Assembly (NCBI GenBank): GCA_009760885.1
Contig: CM019702.1
Span: 54,403,856 to 54,467,855, forward strand
Length of the DNA: 64,000 nucleotides
Source of the DNA: Achatina immaculata
Lineage: Eukaryota > Mollusca > Gastropoda > Stylommatophora > Achatinidae
Reading direction: 5' to 3'
Position numbers and translations under genes: made by a program. Position 1 is the stretch's first letter, and every line of letters starts with the position of its first letter. This document shows, one piece after another, positions 23,931 to 34,879 of this stretch. The notes below the pieces were generated by a model that saw only the letters and a program-made list of their open reading frames with translations, searched no databases and had not been told where the DNA came from.

Positions 23931-26900
23931 ACACAAGAGGGAAGGGAGTCACAGCTTTTATTTACCTGCTAGACAAGGCAGTTGTGGCCTTTTATCTCAC
24001 ACAAGAGGGAAGGGAGTCATAGCTTTTATTTACCTGCTAGACAAGGCAGTTGTGGCCTTTTATCTCACACAAGAGGGAAGGGAGTCATAGCTTTTATTTA
24101 CCTGCTAGACAAGGGAGTTGTGGCCTTTTATCTCACACAAGAGGGAAGGGAGTCATAGCTTTTATTTACCTGCTAGACAAGGCAGTTGTGGCCTTTTATC
24201 TCACACAAGAGGGAAGGGAGTCACAGCTTTTATTTACCTGCTAGACAAGGGAGTTGTGGCCTTTTATCTCACACAAGAGGGAAGGGAGTCATAGCTTTTA
24301 TTTACCTGCTAGACAAGGCAGTTGTGGCCTTTTATCTCACACAAGAGGGAAGGGAGTCATAGCTTTTATTTACCTGCTAGACAAGGGAGTTGTGGCCTTT
24401 TATCTCACACAAGAGGGAAGGGAGTCATAGCTTTTATTTACCTGCTAGACAAGGCAGTTGTGGCCTTTTATCTCACACAAGAGGGAAGGGAGTCATAGCT
24501 TTTATTTACCTGCTAGACAAGGCAGTTGTGGCCTTTTATCTCACACAAGAGGGAAGGGAGTCACAGCTTTTATTTACCTGCTAGACAAGGCAGTTGTGGC
24601 CTTTTATCTCACACAAGAGGGAAGGGAGTCACAGCTTTTATTTACCTGCTAGACAAGGGAGTTGTGGCCTTTTATCTCACACAAGAGGGAAGGGAGTCAC
24701 AGCTTTTATTTACCTGCTAGACAAGGCAGATTAAACAGGAAAGGGCAAAATAGCAGTCAATACCGCTAATAATGAACAAGATGGTTGTATCACTTTACCA
24801 CATAGTCCCCCTACAGATCAGTGAACTTCTTGTATCATTTGTTCACATCGTCTCTCTACACGTCGGGGAACTTATTGTATCACTTCTCCACATAGCCTCA
24901 ATACAGTTCGGTGAAGTTCTTGTATCATTTGTTCACATCGTCTCTCTACATGTCGGGGAACTTATTGTATCACTTCACCACATAGTTTCCCTACAGGTCG
25001 GTGAACTTCTTGTATCATTTGTTCACATCGTCTCTCTACCTCTCACACATTTAAGTGTGTGCCCTGTCAATGTGGGTTAGTGTGTGCCCTGTCAATGTGG
25101 GTTAGTGTGTGCCCTGTCAATGTGGGTTAGTGTGTGCCCTGTCAATGTGGGTTAGTGTGTGCCCTGTCAATGTATGTTAGTGTGTGCCCTGTCAATGTGG
25201 GTTAGTGTGTGCCCTGTCAATGTGGGTTAGTGTGTGCCCTGTCAATGTGGGTTAGTGTGTGCCCTGTCAATGTGGGTTAGTGTGTGGCCTATCAATGTGG
25301 GTTAGTGTGTGCCCTAACAATGTGGGTTAGTGTGTGGCCTATCAATGTGGGTTAGTGTGTGCCCTAACAATGTGGGTTAGTGTGTGGCCTATCAATGTGG
25401 GTTAGTGTGTGCCCTATCAATGTGGGTTAGTGTGTGCCCTATCAATGTGGGTTAGTGTGTGCCCTATCAATGTGGGTTAGTGTGTGCCCTGTCAATGTGG
25501 GTTAGTGTGTGCCCTATCAATGTGGGTTAGTGTGTGCCCTATCAATGTGGGTTAGTGTGTGCCCTATCAATGTGGGTTTGTGTATGTCCTGTCAATGTGG
25601 ATTAGTGTGTGCTCTGTCAATGTGGGTTTGTGTATGTCCTATCAATGTGGGTTAGTGTGTGCTCTGTCAATGTGGGTTTGTGTATGTCCTATCAATGTGG
25701 GTTAGTGTGTGCCCTATCAATGTGGGTTTGTGTATGTCCTGTCAATGTGGGTTTGTGTATGTCCTATCAATGTGGGTTAGTGTGTGCCCTATCAATGTGG
25801 GTTTGTGTATGTCCTGTCAATGTGGATTAGTGTGTGCTCTGTCAATGTGGGTTTGTGTATATCCTATCAATGTGGGTTAGTGTGTGCTCTGTCAATGTGG
25901 GTTTGTGTATGTCCTGTCAATGTGACCTTCTGTGCCCCTCAATGTAACTGGTCAGCAGAAGGACGGAGGGGAACAAACTGTAAACCTTTCCCCAGGACAG
26001 ACAATTCATCAGCCGAAAGAGGAATGTCCGGAGGGATACAAACCACCTTAGTGGGGGCAGAAGCGGTGGTGGGTCTGGGAGAGACTGTAGAGGGACGGAT
26101 AGCAGAAAGTTTCTGCTTTTTGAGAGAAGAAAGTTGCAGGTATAATTGTCTGTTGGTGGAGTGAATAATCTCTCAGATCAGGCGATAGATGAGGTAATTA
26201 TCATGTGTAACTTGGTGGAGACGGACAGAGAGTTGAGTGAACTAACTATCAAGATCCGACAGTAGTTTAATGTGTCCCTCCACGACACAGCGCATGCGCT
26301 GAAAAGCACAATTGGTTTCGATAGCACAAAGACACTGACGGATCCTGGGGTGGAGAGTGCCCATGGCCGGTGAAAACTTGGAAGTAAAACCTTTGGGAAC
26401 AACCCTCAGGCGAAGACAGTTGTTGAGAAAATTAACGTGAGAAGTGAAGACAGTTGTTGAGAAAATTAACGTGAGAAGTGAAGACAGTTGTTGAGAAAAT
26501 TAACGTGAGAAGTGAAGACAGTTGTTGAGAAAATTAACGTGAGAAGTGAAGACAGTTGTTGAGAAAATTAACGTGAGAAGTGAAGACAGTTGTTGAGAAA
26601 ATTAACGTGAGAGGTGAAGACAGTTGTTGAGAAAATGAACGTGAGAGGTGAAGACAGTTGTTGAGAAAATGAACGTGAGAAGTGAAGACAGTTGTTGAGA
26701 AAATTAACGTGAGAAGTGAACCGCGTCTTCTTGTACGTGGCAAAAGCGAGGTCAGTGGCGGTGCGGGAAAGGGGAGGTGACAAAAGACTGAAAGAGATAG
26801 TAATAAAAGACTTCAGAGATTTGGTGATGCGATTTAAATAAGGCATGGTGACGAGAAGAGATATAGAATAACAGGGGTGTGGAGGGAGAGTAGAGGCTAA

Positions 26901-27735
26901 CCTGACACGCACAGGAGTAATGAAAACGGAGATGAATGAAAGAAGAGATGATAACAGGTGAGGGAGATGAAACACATACCAGGAAAGGGTACAGATTCTG
27001 AAAACGAACAGTGGGATAGACAGAGTTACAGAGTCTGGAAAGAAATAGAGGGATAGATAACACGGCACAAGTCAACGAAAACGAACAAAAATTTACGCAA
27101 CAATGTTGCAGTCAAGTAGGAGAATGTAACAGATAAAAGGGATGGCGACTGCTGTAAAACTGGTTGAAATAAATAAGGTAGATAGAGGTGTATGGTGCAG
27201 TTTTACAAAGTGAAGGAGGGAGTGAGTAAGGTGAGAAAAAAAAACGAATAGAAAGTATGAGAATGTATAAATGAAAAACATACAACATCCGATATTTCGG
27301 CGTGAGCCTTACTCGAGGATACATACAAAACGAACAAAAACACGAAGAACTTATCTGAATGTGTCTTCCTCCAAGTAGAAAACAAAAATGTGTTTAGTAG
27401 AAGGGAGAAGGAAAGACCACATGAAGGGAAGTAAAAATATAGAGTTGAGGTCCCACCTAAATACTTCATGGGGGCTGGTACGACATCAAATATTGAAATC
27501 AGGGACATTCCCTTACCATCACTGCTAGATGGTATAATAGGATTTTGCCGTGTGCATCTTGAAATAACAGGGTAATCTTTTGGTGACACAGACTTTGCTG
27601 TGTATATGACACTCGTTAGCTGGGCCGTGTCGACAAGAGTTGTGCTGATTCACGTTACGCACGTGAATATCAGGGTCGACTTCCATCTTGCTCTTTGAGA
27701 GTTGAGATTACTGGACTAGTTACACACATAATTCC
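23930..27735. repeat. Second copy of the 12.2-16.1 kb block
   Basis: Direct duplicate of 12218-16097 in the same order: 68-bp array (23930-24728), 45-bp repeat, 25-bp array (25050-25925), spacer, 34-bp array (26410-26722), then the unique segment 26723-27735. It stops abruptly at cacataattcca, where the third 33-bp array begins. Arrays differ in copy number; unique parts are nearly identical. Confidence 0.92.
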
Positions 27736-28930
27736 ATCTTTAGTCTCTCAATATAATCTTAAATCATCATCTTTAGTCTCTCAATATAACAGTAAATCAT
27801 CATCTTTAGTCTCTCAATATAACAGTAAATCATCATCTTTAGTCTCTCAATATAATCTTAAATCATCATCTTTAGTCTCTCAATATAATCTTAAATCATC
27901 ATCTTTAGTCTCTCAATATAACAGTAAATCATCATCTTTAGTCTCTCAATATAATCTTAAATCATCATCTTTAGTCTCTCAATATAATCTTAAATCATCA
28001 TCTTTAGTCTCTCAATATAATCTTAAATCATCATCTTTAGTCTCTCAATATAATAGTAACTCATCATCTTTAGTCTCTCAATATAACAGTAAATCATCAT
28101 CTTTAGTCTCTCAATATAACAGTAACTCATCATCTTTAGTCTCTCAATATAACAGTAAATCATCATCTTTAGTCTCTCAATATAATATTAAATCATCATC
28201 TTTAGTCTCTCAATATAATCTTAAATCATCATCTTTAGTCTCTCAATATAATCTTAAATCATCATCTTTAGTCTCTCAATATAATCTTAAATCATCATCT
28301 TTAGGTTCTCAATATAATCTTAAATCATCATCTTTAGTCTCTCAATATAACAGTAAATCATCATCTTTAGTCTCTCAATATAACAGTAAATCATCATCTT
28401 TAGTCTCTCAATATAATCTTAAATCATCATCTTTAGTCTCTCAATATAATCTTAAATCATCATCTTTAGTCTCTCAATATAACAGTAAATCATCATCTTT
28501 AGTCTCTCAATATAACAGTAAATCATCATCTTTAGTCTCTCAATATAACAGTAAATCATCATCTTTAGTCTCTCAATATAACAGTAAATCATCATCTTTA
28601 GTCTCTCAATATAACAGTAAATCATCATCTTTAGTCTCTCAATATAACAGTAAATCATCATCTTTAGTCTCTGAATATAATATTAAATCATCATTATTAG
28701 TCTCTCAATATAATATTAAATCATCATTATTAGTCTCTCAATATAATATTAAATCATCATTATTAGTCTCTCAATATAATATTAAATCATCATTATTAGT
28801 CTCTCAATATAATATTAACTCATCATCTTTAGTCTCTCAATATAATATTAAATCATCATTATTAGTCTCTCAATATAATATTAAATCATCATTATTAGTC
28901 TCTCAATATAATATTAAATCATCATCTCTC
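27735..28930. repeat. 33-bp array, block 3
   Basis: About 36 copies. Towards the right end they change to an aatattaaatcatcattatt variant. The uninterrupted 432-codon frame (KSSSLVSQYNL repeated) is explained by the 33-bp period and is not a gene. Confidence 0.95.
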
Positions 28931-29101
28931 CCCTCCCTGCAGCAACCACACACCGCCACCAAGCTAAAAAATGAACTAATTTACATATTTTAAACATACT
29001 CGTCAGCGCAGTTGAGTGTTTGTTTTCCTATGTCATCAGAATATTATCTGCACTTCACTATCAAAGTGTCGTTACAACACAAAGAGAAAAAAAGCGGAAC
29101 T

Positions 29102-29130
29102 ATTTTTAACGTAAATTACGTTAAAAATAA
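29102..29130. promoter_or_regulatory. Perfect palindrome at receptor exon 3' end, copy A
   Basis: tttttaacgtaa and ttacgttaaaaa form a near-perfect inverted repeat around a central a, overlapping the end of the minus-strand reading frame. An identical palindrome lies at 29835-29863. A 3'-end hairpin is possible; no function is known. Confidence 0.4.
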
Positions 29131-29780
29131 TTAAATTGTTTCTTTGTTTCCGCAATTTTTAGTTTGATTTCTTGGCTTTTTTTCCTGTAACAAAATGCTT
29201 GTAGCAGCTGGTGAAAGGTGGCTCTGTACTTGCTGCTCATCTTGTAGTATATAAAAATATTGACTGAAGAGTTGACCGACTCCAAAAGCAGACTGAACCC
29301 AGCAATTACTGTAAGAAGATTTCTGTTAATTCCATCAATTGACAGAGAAGGTTCCAGAGACATAGCCACGAAAGCTATACTTATGGGCGTGAAGCAGATT
29401 ATGAATATACAAGAAATAGCTAAAACCATCTTAGCCAGCTTTTGATTCCGCAGTGATATGTTTTCAGCTTGGGTCGAGGTGGCAGATTTCTTTCTCCACT
29501 CTGCTGTGTTCCTGAGTTTAATCACCAGCATGAACGTGCAGGTTAAGATGACAGCAAAGGCAGAAAATGGGACGAACACGTTGTTAACAGAGTATGAGAT
29601 CTTCTCAACTTCTCCTCGATTTTTTGCGAAGACGAGTCCGAGAATTGTTGTGTTTGTGCCTGGAAGAAGCTTCAAGTCCAGTCTGTTGACCACGTACACG
29701 GGCGCCACGCTACAGACAAGTACGCTGAAGACACAGACCATGATCACAGCTACTCGCCTAGGCGTGACCATGTCTCTTAT
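29121..29780 (-). CDS. Chemoreceptor-like GPCR terminal exon, copy A (TM4-TM7)
   Basis: Open from a 3' splice site (gaagtacag|ATAAGAGAC, reading the minus strand) to a stop, 220 codons in phase 0. It covers the end of TM4 (VAVIMVCVFSVLVCSVAPVY), the ECL2 segment with a TNTT sequon, TM5 (FSAFAVILTCTFMLVIKL), the basic ICL3 with an SLRNQKLAKM stretch, TM6 (VLAISCIFIICFTPISIAFV), and TM7 with SVNIFIYYKMSSKYR, corresponding to the NPxxY region (here NIFIY). It is a near-duplicate of 29854-30507 and differs mainly in the cytoplasmic tail. Its likely upstream partner is the broken exon 2 at 33754-33966. A complete gene is not demonstrable. Confidence 0.75.
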   Translation of the reverse strand: MRDMVTPRRVAVIMVCVFSVLVCSVAPVYVVNRLDLKLLPGTNTTILGLVFAKNRGEVEKISYSVNNVFVPFSAFAVILTCTFMLVIKLRNTAEWRKKSATSTQAENISLRNQKLAKMVLAISCIFIICFTPISIAFVAMSLEPSLSIDGINRNLLTVIAGFSLLLESVNSSVNIFIYYKMSSKYRATFHQLLQAFCYRKKSQEIKLKIAETKKQFNYF

Positions 29781-29853
29781 CTGTACTTCACTATGAAAGT
29801 CTCATTACAACACAAAGAGAAAAAAAGCGGAACTATTTTTAACGTAAATTACG

Positions 29854-30507
29854 TTAAAAATAATTAAGTTGTTTCTTTGTTTCCGCAATGTTTGATTTCT
29901 TGGCTTTTTTCCTGTAACAAAATGCTTGTAGCAGCTGGTGAAAGGTAGCTCTGTACTTGCTGCTCATCTTGTAGTATATAAAAATATTGACTGAAGAGTT
30001 GACCGACTCCAAAAGCAGACTGAACCCAGCAATTACTGTAAGAAGATTTCTGTTAATTCCATCAATTGACAGAGAAGGTTCCGGAGACATAGCCACGAAA
30101 GCTATACTTATGGGCGTGAAGCAGATTATGAATATACAAGAAATAGCTAAAACCATCTTAGCCAGCTTCTGATTCCGCAGTGATATGTTTTCAGCTTGGG
30201 TCGAGGTGGCAGATTTCTTTCTCCACTCTGCTGTGTTCCTGAGTTTAATCACCAGCGTGAACGTGCAGGTTAAGATGACAGCAAAGGCAGAAAATGGGAC
30301 GAACACGTTGTTGACAGAGTATGAGATCTTCTCAACTTCTCCTCGATTTTTTCCGAAGACGAGTCCGAGAATTGTTGTGTTTGTGCCTGGAAGAAGCTTC
30401 AAGTCCAGTCTGTTGACCACGTACACGGGCGCCACGCTACAGACAAGTACGCTGAAGACACAGACCATGCTCACAGCTACTCGCCTAGGCGGGACCATGT
30501 CTCTTAC
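29854..30507 (-). CDS. Chemoreceptor-like GPCR terminal exon, copy B (TM4-TM7)
   Basis: 218 codons, open from 3' splice site tctgtacag|GTAAGAGAC to the stop. It has the same domain order as copy A: TM4 end, ECL2, TM5, ICL3, TM6 with CFTP, TM7 with NIFIYYKMSSKYR. The duplicated unit is about 732 bp (roughly 29050-29781 and 29782-30515) and includes the 3' flank with its palindrome. This copy has the better-looking splice acceptor. The two could be alternative terminal exons of one receptor or a duplication in a dying gene. Exon 2 upstream is frameshifted, which favours the latter. Confidence 0.75.
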   Translation of the reverse strand, partial: VRDMVPPRRVAVSMVCVFSVLVCSVAPVYVVNRLDLKLLPGTNTTILGLVFGKNRGEVEKISYSVNNVFVPFSAFAVILTCTFTLVIKLRNTAEWRKKSATSTQAENISLRNQKLAKMVLAISCIFIICFTPISIAFVAMSPEPSLSIDGINRNLLTVIAGFSLLLESVNSSVNIFIYYKMSSKYRATFHQLLQAFCYRKKAKKSNIAETKKQLNYF

Positions 30508-30529
30508 CTGTACAGAACACAACAAAGAT

Positions 30530-31430
30530 TTTATTAGGAAGAAACAAAATGATATGTGGCAAATGTGTTAATAATGTTTTCTCATTGAAACTGCAAACCA
30601 TTTAGAAGTTTCTCTTGCGGTTGTTGAATTTTGAAATGAATAATTGCAAATGTATGTACGATGAGATTTTAAAACGCAAATAAGTGTATAGTTTATATAC
30701 TTGTAAGTACAATTTAGAGAATAATCTGTTATCCTGCCTTCATTCAAAAGTGTGAGAAACGTGGATATTTATTCTTAGTGATTATGGGATTTTATTCTCC
30801 CTGCTAGACATTTGTTTGTTTGCAAACATCTGACTTTAGAAAGAACGTATATACGGAAATAGTCCTCACATAAGTACTACTACTCTACAGTGTATACTTC
30901 TCATAAAAGAAGAATTGAAGCTATTATTTTAAGTTAATATTTTATTCATTTAAGTATATTATTTTTCACGTGAATTTTTACAAAAATATAAAGTAGATGA
31001 AAGTGGGGTATTTTGGTGAACAAATTTCGCCAAAGTTTTCTTCTAATGTGTACCAGGAACACAGGAAGCTAACATGGCCGTCATGTCACTGAAGTCTTCA
31101 TTCAATTTTCAACACACACGTCAGCACAGAAAATGTTCCTACCACCACAAGACACACAACGCATTCAGTTTAGATGAGGCCGGTAGGCGTGGTCTCTATT
31201 TGCAAAATGGCGGTTGGATTGTGTCAAGATTCCGCAAGTTTTACGTTGATTGGTCGAAAATTAAAACTCGTCTACATCCATTGGTCGTAAATTAAACCTA
31301 TCACTTGGCAGGATGGAGAGCAGCGGATATTTTGATCAGCCATGTTGATATTAAGCAGACGTCATATGCACTGGTCCTTACCTCAGGGCGTTCTTGTTGG
31401 CTGGAAGAAGCTGTTTTACTTCATTTCAAT
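30530..31430. other. Presumed intron or intergenic sequence
   Basis: AT-rich unique sequence with no recognised gene. It includes a stray aaaatataaagtagatgaa identical to part of the 45-bp satellite unit near 30981. Confidence 0.5.
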
Positions 31431-31434
31431 TTTG

Positions 31435-31800
31435 TATGATTTACTTTACCGCGTCATGCGGATGATACAGTATTAACAGCAGAAAACGAGAACGATCTTT
31501 AGGACATGCTGAATATTGTAGTAGCAGAGAGTGACAAGAAAGGACTTAGTCTGAACATCAAGAAAACAGAGACAACGGTTACATCCAAACAGAAGTAAAT
31601 TTCACTGGAACAGCACTGCAACAAGTGAACAGATTTAAAAACCTGAGATCAGTGATAACAACTGATGGAAGATGTGAAAGCAGAATATGCCAGGCAAAAG
31701 TAGCATTTCGGAAACTGAAAATCATCTTGTGCAGTAAATCACTGAATGTGAGAAAGAAAGTATTACAGTGCTTTGTTGAATGTGAGAAAGAAAGTATTAT
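31435..31800 (+). pseudogene. LINE reverse transcriptase fragment
   Basis: Conceptual translation in broken frames includes an ADDTVLTAENENDL stretch (the Y/F-xDD catalytic box region), SDKKGLSLNIKKTET, then RFKNLRSVITTDGRCESRI and RKLKIILCSKSLNVRKK. This is the palm-to-thumb region of RTs of non-LTR elements of the endonuclease-RT type. Several stops interrupt it. It is followed by a short repeat of tgttgaatgtgagaaagaaa. Confidence 0.75.
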
Positions 31801-31898
31801 AGTGATTTGTTGAATGTGAGAAAGAAAGTATTACAGTGCTTTGTTGAATGTGAAAAAGAAAATATTAGAGTGCTTTGTTAAATGTGAAAAAGAAAGTA

Positions 31899-32111
31899 TT
31901 ACAGTGCTGTCAGTGGCTTCATCTGCATTTCTGCCAACAATATGTTATTTCTTACAGTGTTTGGCTGAACTATTTTTCTAATTCTTCGTAAACATTTAGT
32001 CTGGAAAGAATTCAGCTTGTTTTCTATGGTTTTGGTGATTTTCCAGCATTTACTTCTATGGAGTAGTACACTCAGAACATTATTCTTAAATATCCTTATT
32101 TTCGTCTTCAT
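31899..32111 (-). pseudogene. LINE RT C-terminal fragment
   Basis: Minus-strand frame with LLHRSKCWKITKTIENKLNS then FQTKCLRRIRKIV, the characteristic region downstream of the RT domain in endonuclease-RT LINEs (an E-x-W-x4-xE-x-x-L pattern followed by F-x-x-KCLR). Orientation is opposite to the fragment just upstream, so two insertions are involved. Confidence 0.65.
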
Positions 32112-32245
32112 GCTTAGTTTTTAGATTTCCACATAGTCTGTAGCATTGCAAAAGCCTGGTTTGCTGTAGTAAATCTGCTGTTGATGTCCTCTGTGCTGTC
32201 TTAATTTTCTACTACTCTGCTACCATATACAACGCCCTATGTTTC

Positions 32246-32282
<37 letters not shown>
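32246..32282. repeat. (GATA)n microsatellite
   Basis: About nine uninterrupted gata units. Confidence 0.95.
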
Positions 32283-32330
32283 CTAGACACAACAAGACTA
32301 ATCCTGAGAGAACATGATCTGCTGGACTGA

Positions 32331-32382
<52 letters not shown>

Positions 32383-32645
32383 CCTTAAGTGCCCAGGGCA
32401 CATGGGGCTTCCGCAATGGTTTTCCACAAATGCCTGTCCTTCGCCTTTTTTTCTGCTCTTGCCCAGGTGAGCCCTCTATTGCTCAACATCCTTTCTGTTA
32501 TTCTTCTCCATGTCTCTTTTGGTCTACCCTTACTTCTGTTCCCCTGTGGTGTCCATCTTAGTGCTATTTTTGGTAGTGAGTTGTCAGTCATTCGGAGCAC
32601 ATGTCCCAACCATCGCCAGCGTCTTTCCTCAATAACTGGACTGAC
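32331..32645 (-). mobile_element. LINE 3' end with (GA)n tail, copy 1
   Basis: The minus strand reads RWRWLGHVLRMTDNSLPKIA, LRWTPQGNRSKGRPKETWRR, then a Lys/Arg-rich C-terminus ending near GCPGHLRFR, and then directly a (GA)n tract, seen as (CT)n at 32331-32379 on the plus strand. The GH-x-x-R...GRPK-x-TW pattern is the C-terminal signature of endonuclease-RT LINEs. Inverted partners are at 33290-33588 and 59331-59470. Confidence 0.75.
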
Positions 32646-32864
32646 ATAGTGGCACAGAAATGGAAAAGAAATGATTGGATTATAAGTGTCAAGAAGCACA
32701 CAGCTTGATAACTAAAGGCTGTACGTGGCACATGATGATTGCAGAGATATGAAGGAAAACAATGACTAACTGATGTACAGATAAATCTGTCCATATCATT
32801 CTTAATTTTTTTTGCGGAAATTTCGGAAAATTTGCATTGTTGATTTCCAAAGTTAGATCAGTCA

Positions 32865-33075
32865 GTCAGTCATTTGTATGTACCTTGCGGAACTTTGCCT
32901 ACCTAGCAGCTCTCCTGTAGGCCTCTCGGTTGTGAGCAAGATGGCCTGCTGCTGATGCGGCATCCATTTGCATGTTATCAACGATGTCTTGCAGCCATCT
33001 TCGTCTTGGTCTTCCTGTCTTTCTTTTTCCCATTATGTACCCTTCCAATGCTGTCTTCTCTGTCCAAAATATTTA
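32865..33075 (-). pseudogene. LINE 3' end fragment, second family
   Basis: On the minus strand a GRPRRRWLQDIVDNMQMDAA stretch leads into REAYRRAAR and ends in a (TGAC)-type run (agtcagtcagtca). A plus-strand copy lies at 39490-39660. Confidence 0.65.
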
Positions 33076-33289
33076 AATTTTCTCTCTTTAATCCTCTTTA
33101 CTAGCCAGCCCTCTTAAATATTAAGTTCTTGTAGTATAGATATATTTGTTCTTTTTTGTGTCCATGATATTTGAAGAACTCTTCATTTACATTCAAAGGC
33201 ATTTATGTGTTTCTCAGCTATTTTGTTAAGTGTCCAGGTCTGACATGCATATGAAAGTTAGATCAGATATATTAAATATGGAGTATTGC

Positions 33290-33547
33290 ATACGTATTGA
33301 AGAAAGGTGCTGACGATGATTGGGACATGTGCTCCGAATAACTGACAACTCACTACCAAAAATAGCACTAAGATGGACACCACAGGGGAACAGAAGTAAG
33401 GGTAGACCAAAAGAGACATGGAGAAGAACAACAGAGAAGATGTTAAGCAACAGAAGGCAAAGGATGGACGTTTGTGGAAAACCCTTGCGAAAACTTCATG
33501 TGCCCAGGGCACTTAAGGTTCAGAGAGAGAGAGAGAGATGAGAGAGA

Positions 33548-33588
<41 letters not shown>
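33290..33588 (+). mobile_element. LINE 3' end with (GA)n tail, copy 2
   Basis: Plus-strand copy of the 32331-32645 element: HVLRITDNSLPKIALRWTPQ, SKGRPKETWRR, then cagggcacttaaggttcaga continuing as (ga)n. It differs from copy 1 by an internal deletion. Confidence 0.75.
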
Positions 33589-33591
<3 letters not shown>

Positions 33592-33656
33592 ATTGATTGA
33601 TCTTTATTTCAAAAGGGTTAAGAATTGGGCACGCAGGCCCGTCTGACATTCTGCCC

Positions 33657-33692
<36 letters not shown>
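33589..33692 (-). mobile_element. Retroposon 3' end plus (GA)n
   Basis: 33601-33657, read on the minus strand, matches the tail at 1415-1496. It is flanked by a gatt run on one side and (ga)n on the other. Confidence 0.55.
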
Positions 33693-33695
<3 letters not shown>

Positions 33696-33753
33696 AAGTT
33701 ATGATATAAACAATGTATTAAAATCCATGCATAAACGCAATGACAAACACAAC

Positions 33754-33966
33754 CTTCAGAGGCGCAGTAATACACAGACACCTCTCAAGTGTTATCAAAG
33801 CTGTATCCATGCAGTGACCCGGGTGAAGGTCACGTGCGGCCAGCCTCAACCAGGTAGGACACTTCCACGGGGTTAAAGGGCAAGTCTAACTGTGTGAAGG
33901 CCGGAGCTAGGCACAGGTTTGGCCAGATCAGAGTGATCAGGCAGCACAGGTCAGAGAGACCCAGAC
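33754..33966 (-). pseudogene. Chemoreceptor GPCR exon 2, two 1-bp deletions
   Basis: The minus strand starts after acgtcag| and ends before gttgtg, the same splice positions as the 215-bp exon 2 of the other receptors, but it measures 213 bp. It encodes GLGLSDLCCLITLIWPNL and LDLPFNPVEVSYLV, then a 1-bp deletion (after about codon 43) and a second one in the TM3 segment disrupt the frame before LERCLCITAPLK. It lies upstream of, and on the same strand as, the duplicated terminal exons at 29.1-30.5 kb. No first exon was found further upstream; a LINE and a gap occupy that space. Confidence 0.75.
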
Positions 33967-34304
33967 CTGACGTAAAACAATATGAGAAAATTATTGTAAT
34001 CACACAGCAACAAGTTTCACTAAACACAGATTCAGTTTGTCTCATAACATACAGAGTATATGCGGTGACATGGGGAGAAGTTGTCAGATGAAAGTAACGA
34101 CAATACAGCTTTATGTTGTAACAAGACAGTGATGATATATTGTGGCCACATTTTTTTCATATGAAGCAAGACCAAAAGCGTAATGGAGGGCAACTGCGTG
34201 ACTAACAGTTATAAATCTGCTCCATAGAAAAATGTATCTATTTCTTTCTGAAACCAGATCATGTTTTGTTTCGCTACCAACACAACATACGCTGGTCATT
34301 TTTA

Positions 34305-34460
34305 TCGTTTATGTTGAAATATATTTTTAGTGTTTATGTTAAATATGTTTTTAGTGTTTATGTTGAAATATATTTTTAGTGTTTATGTTTAAATATGTTT
34401 TTAGTGTTTATGTTGAAATATGTTTTTAGTGTTTATGTTTAAATATATTTTTAGCGCAAA
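34305..34460. repeat. About 24-bp AT-rich tandem repeat
   Basis: Five to six copies of tttttagtgtttatgttgaa plus atat. Confidence 0.85.
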
Positions 34461-34559
34461 CAAAAAAATGTGTGTGCAAAAATCAACGTGAGCACTGCAC
34501 TAGAGGTTCATTCAGCTCAGAAATAGCTAAGAAACATCAACAGAAGCAACCTCACACAT

Positions 34560-34753
34560 TAATACAATCTTTAAAACATGTTCTAATACATATTATAATA
34601 CATGTTATAAGACACGTTATAATACATGTTATAATATGTGTTTTAATATATGTTAGAATACATGTTATTGTACATGTTTTAAAACATGTTCTAATACATA
34701 TTATAATACATGTTATAAGACACGTTATAATACATGTTATAATATGTGTTTTA
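34560..34753. repeat. Repeat of acatgttataata type running into a gap
   Basis: Imperfect copies of a roughly 12-bp motif (atacatgttata), with a longer about 115-bp repetition, cut off by the gap. Confidence 0.75.
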
Positions 34754-34853
34754 NNNNNNNNNNNNNNNNNNNNNNNNNNNNNNNNNNNNNNNNNNNNNNN
34801 NNNNNNNNNNNNNNNNNNNNNNNNNNNNNNNNNNNNNNNNNNNNNNNNNNNNN
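34754..34853. other. Assembly gap (100 N)
   Basis: Run of 100 undetermined bases inside a repeat, so the assembly here is probably collapsed. Confidence 1.
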
Positions 34854-34879
34854 TGATCAGTAGTTGAGTTATTGTTACC

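Noticed and set aside
27695..28993. 432-codon plus-strand open frame (KSSSLVSQYNL repeats)
   Set aside because: Pure product of the 33-bp array; no start context, no non-repeat domain.
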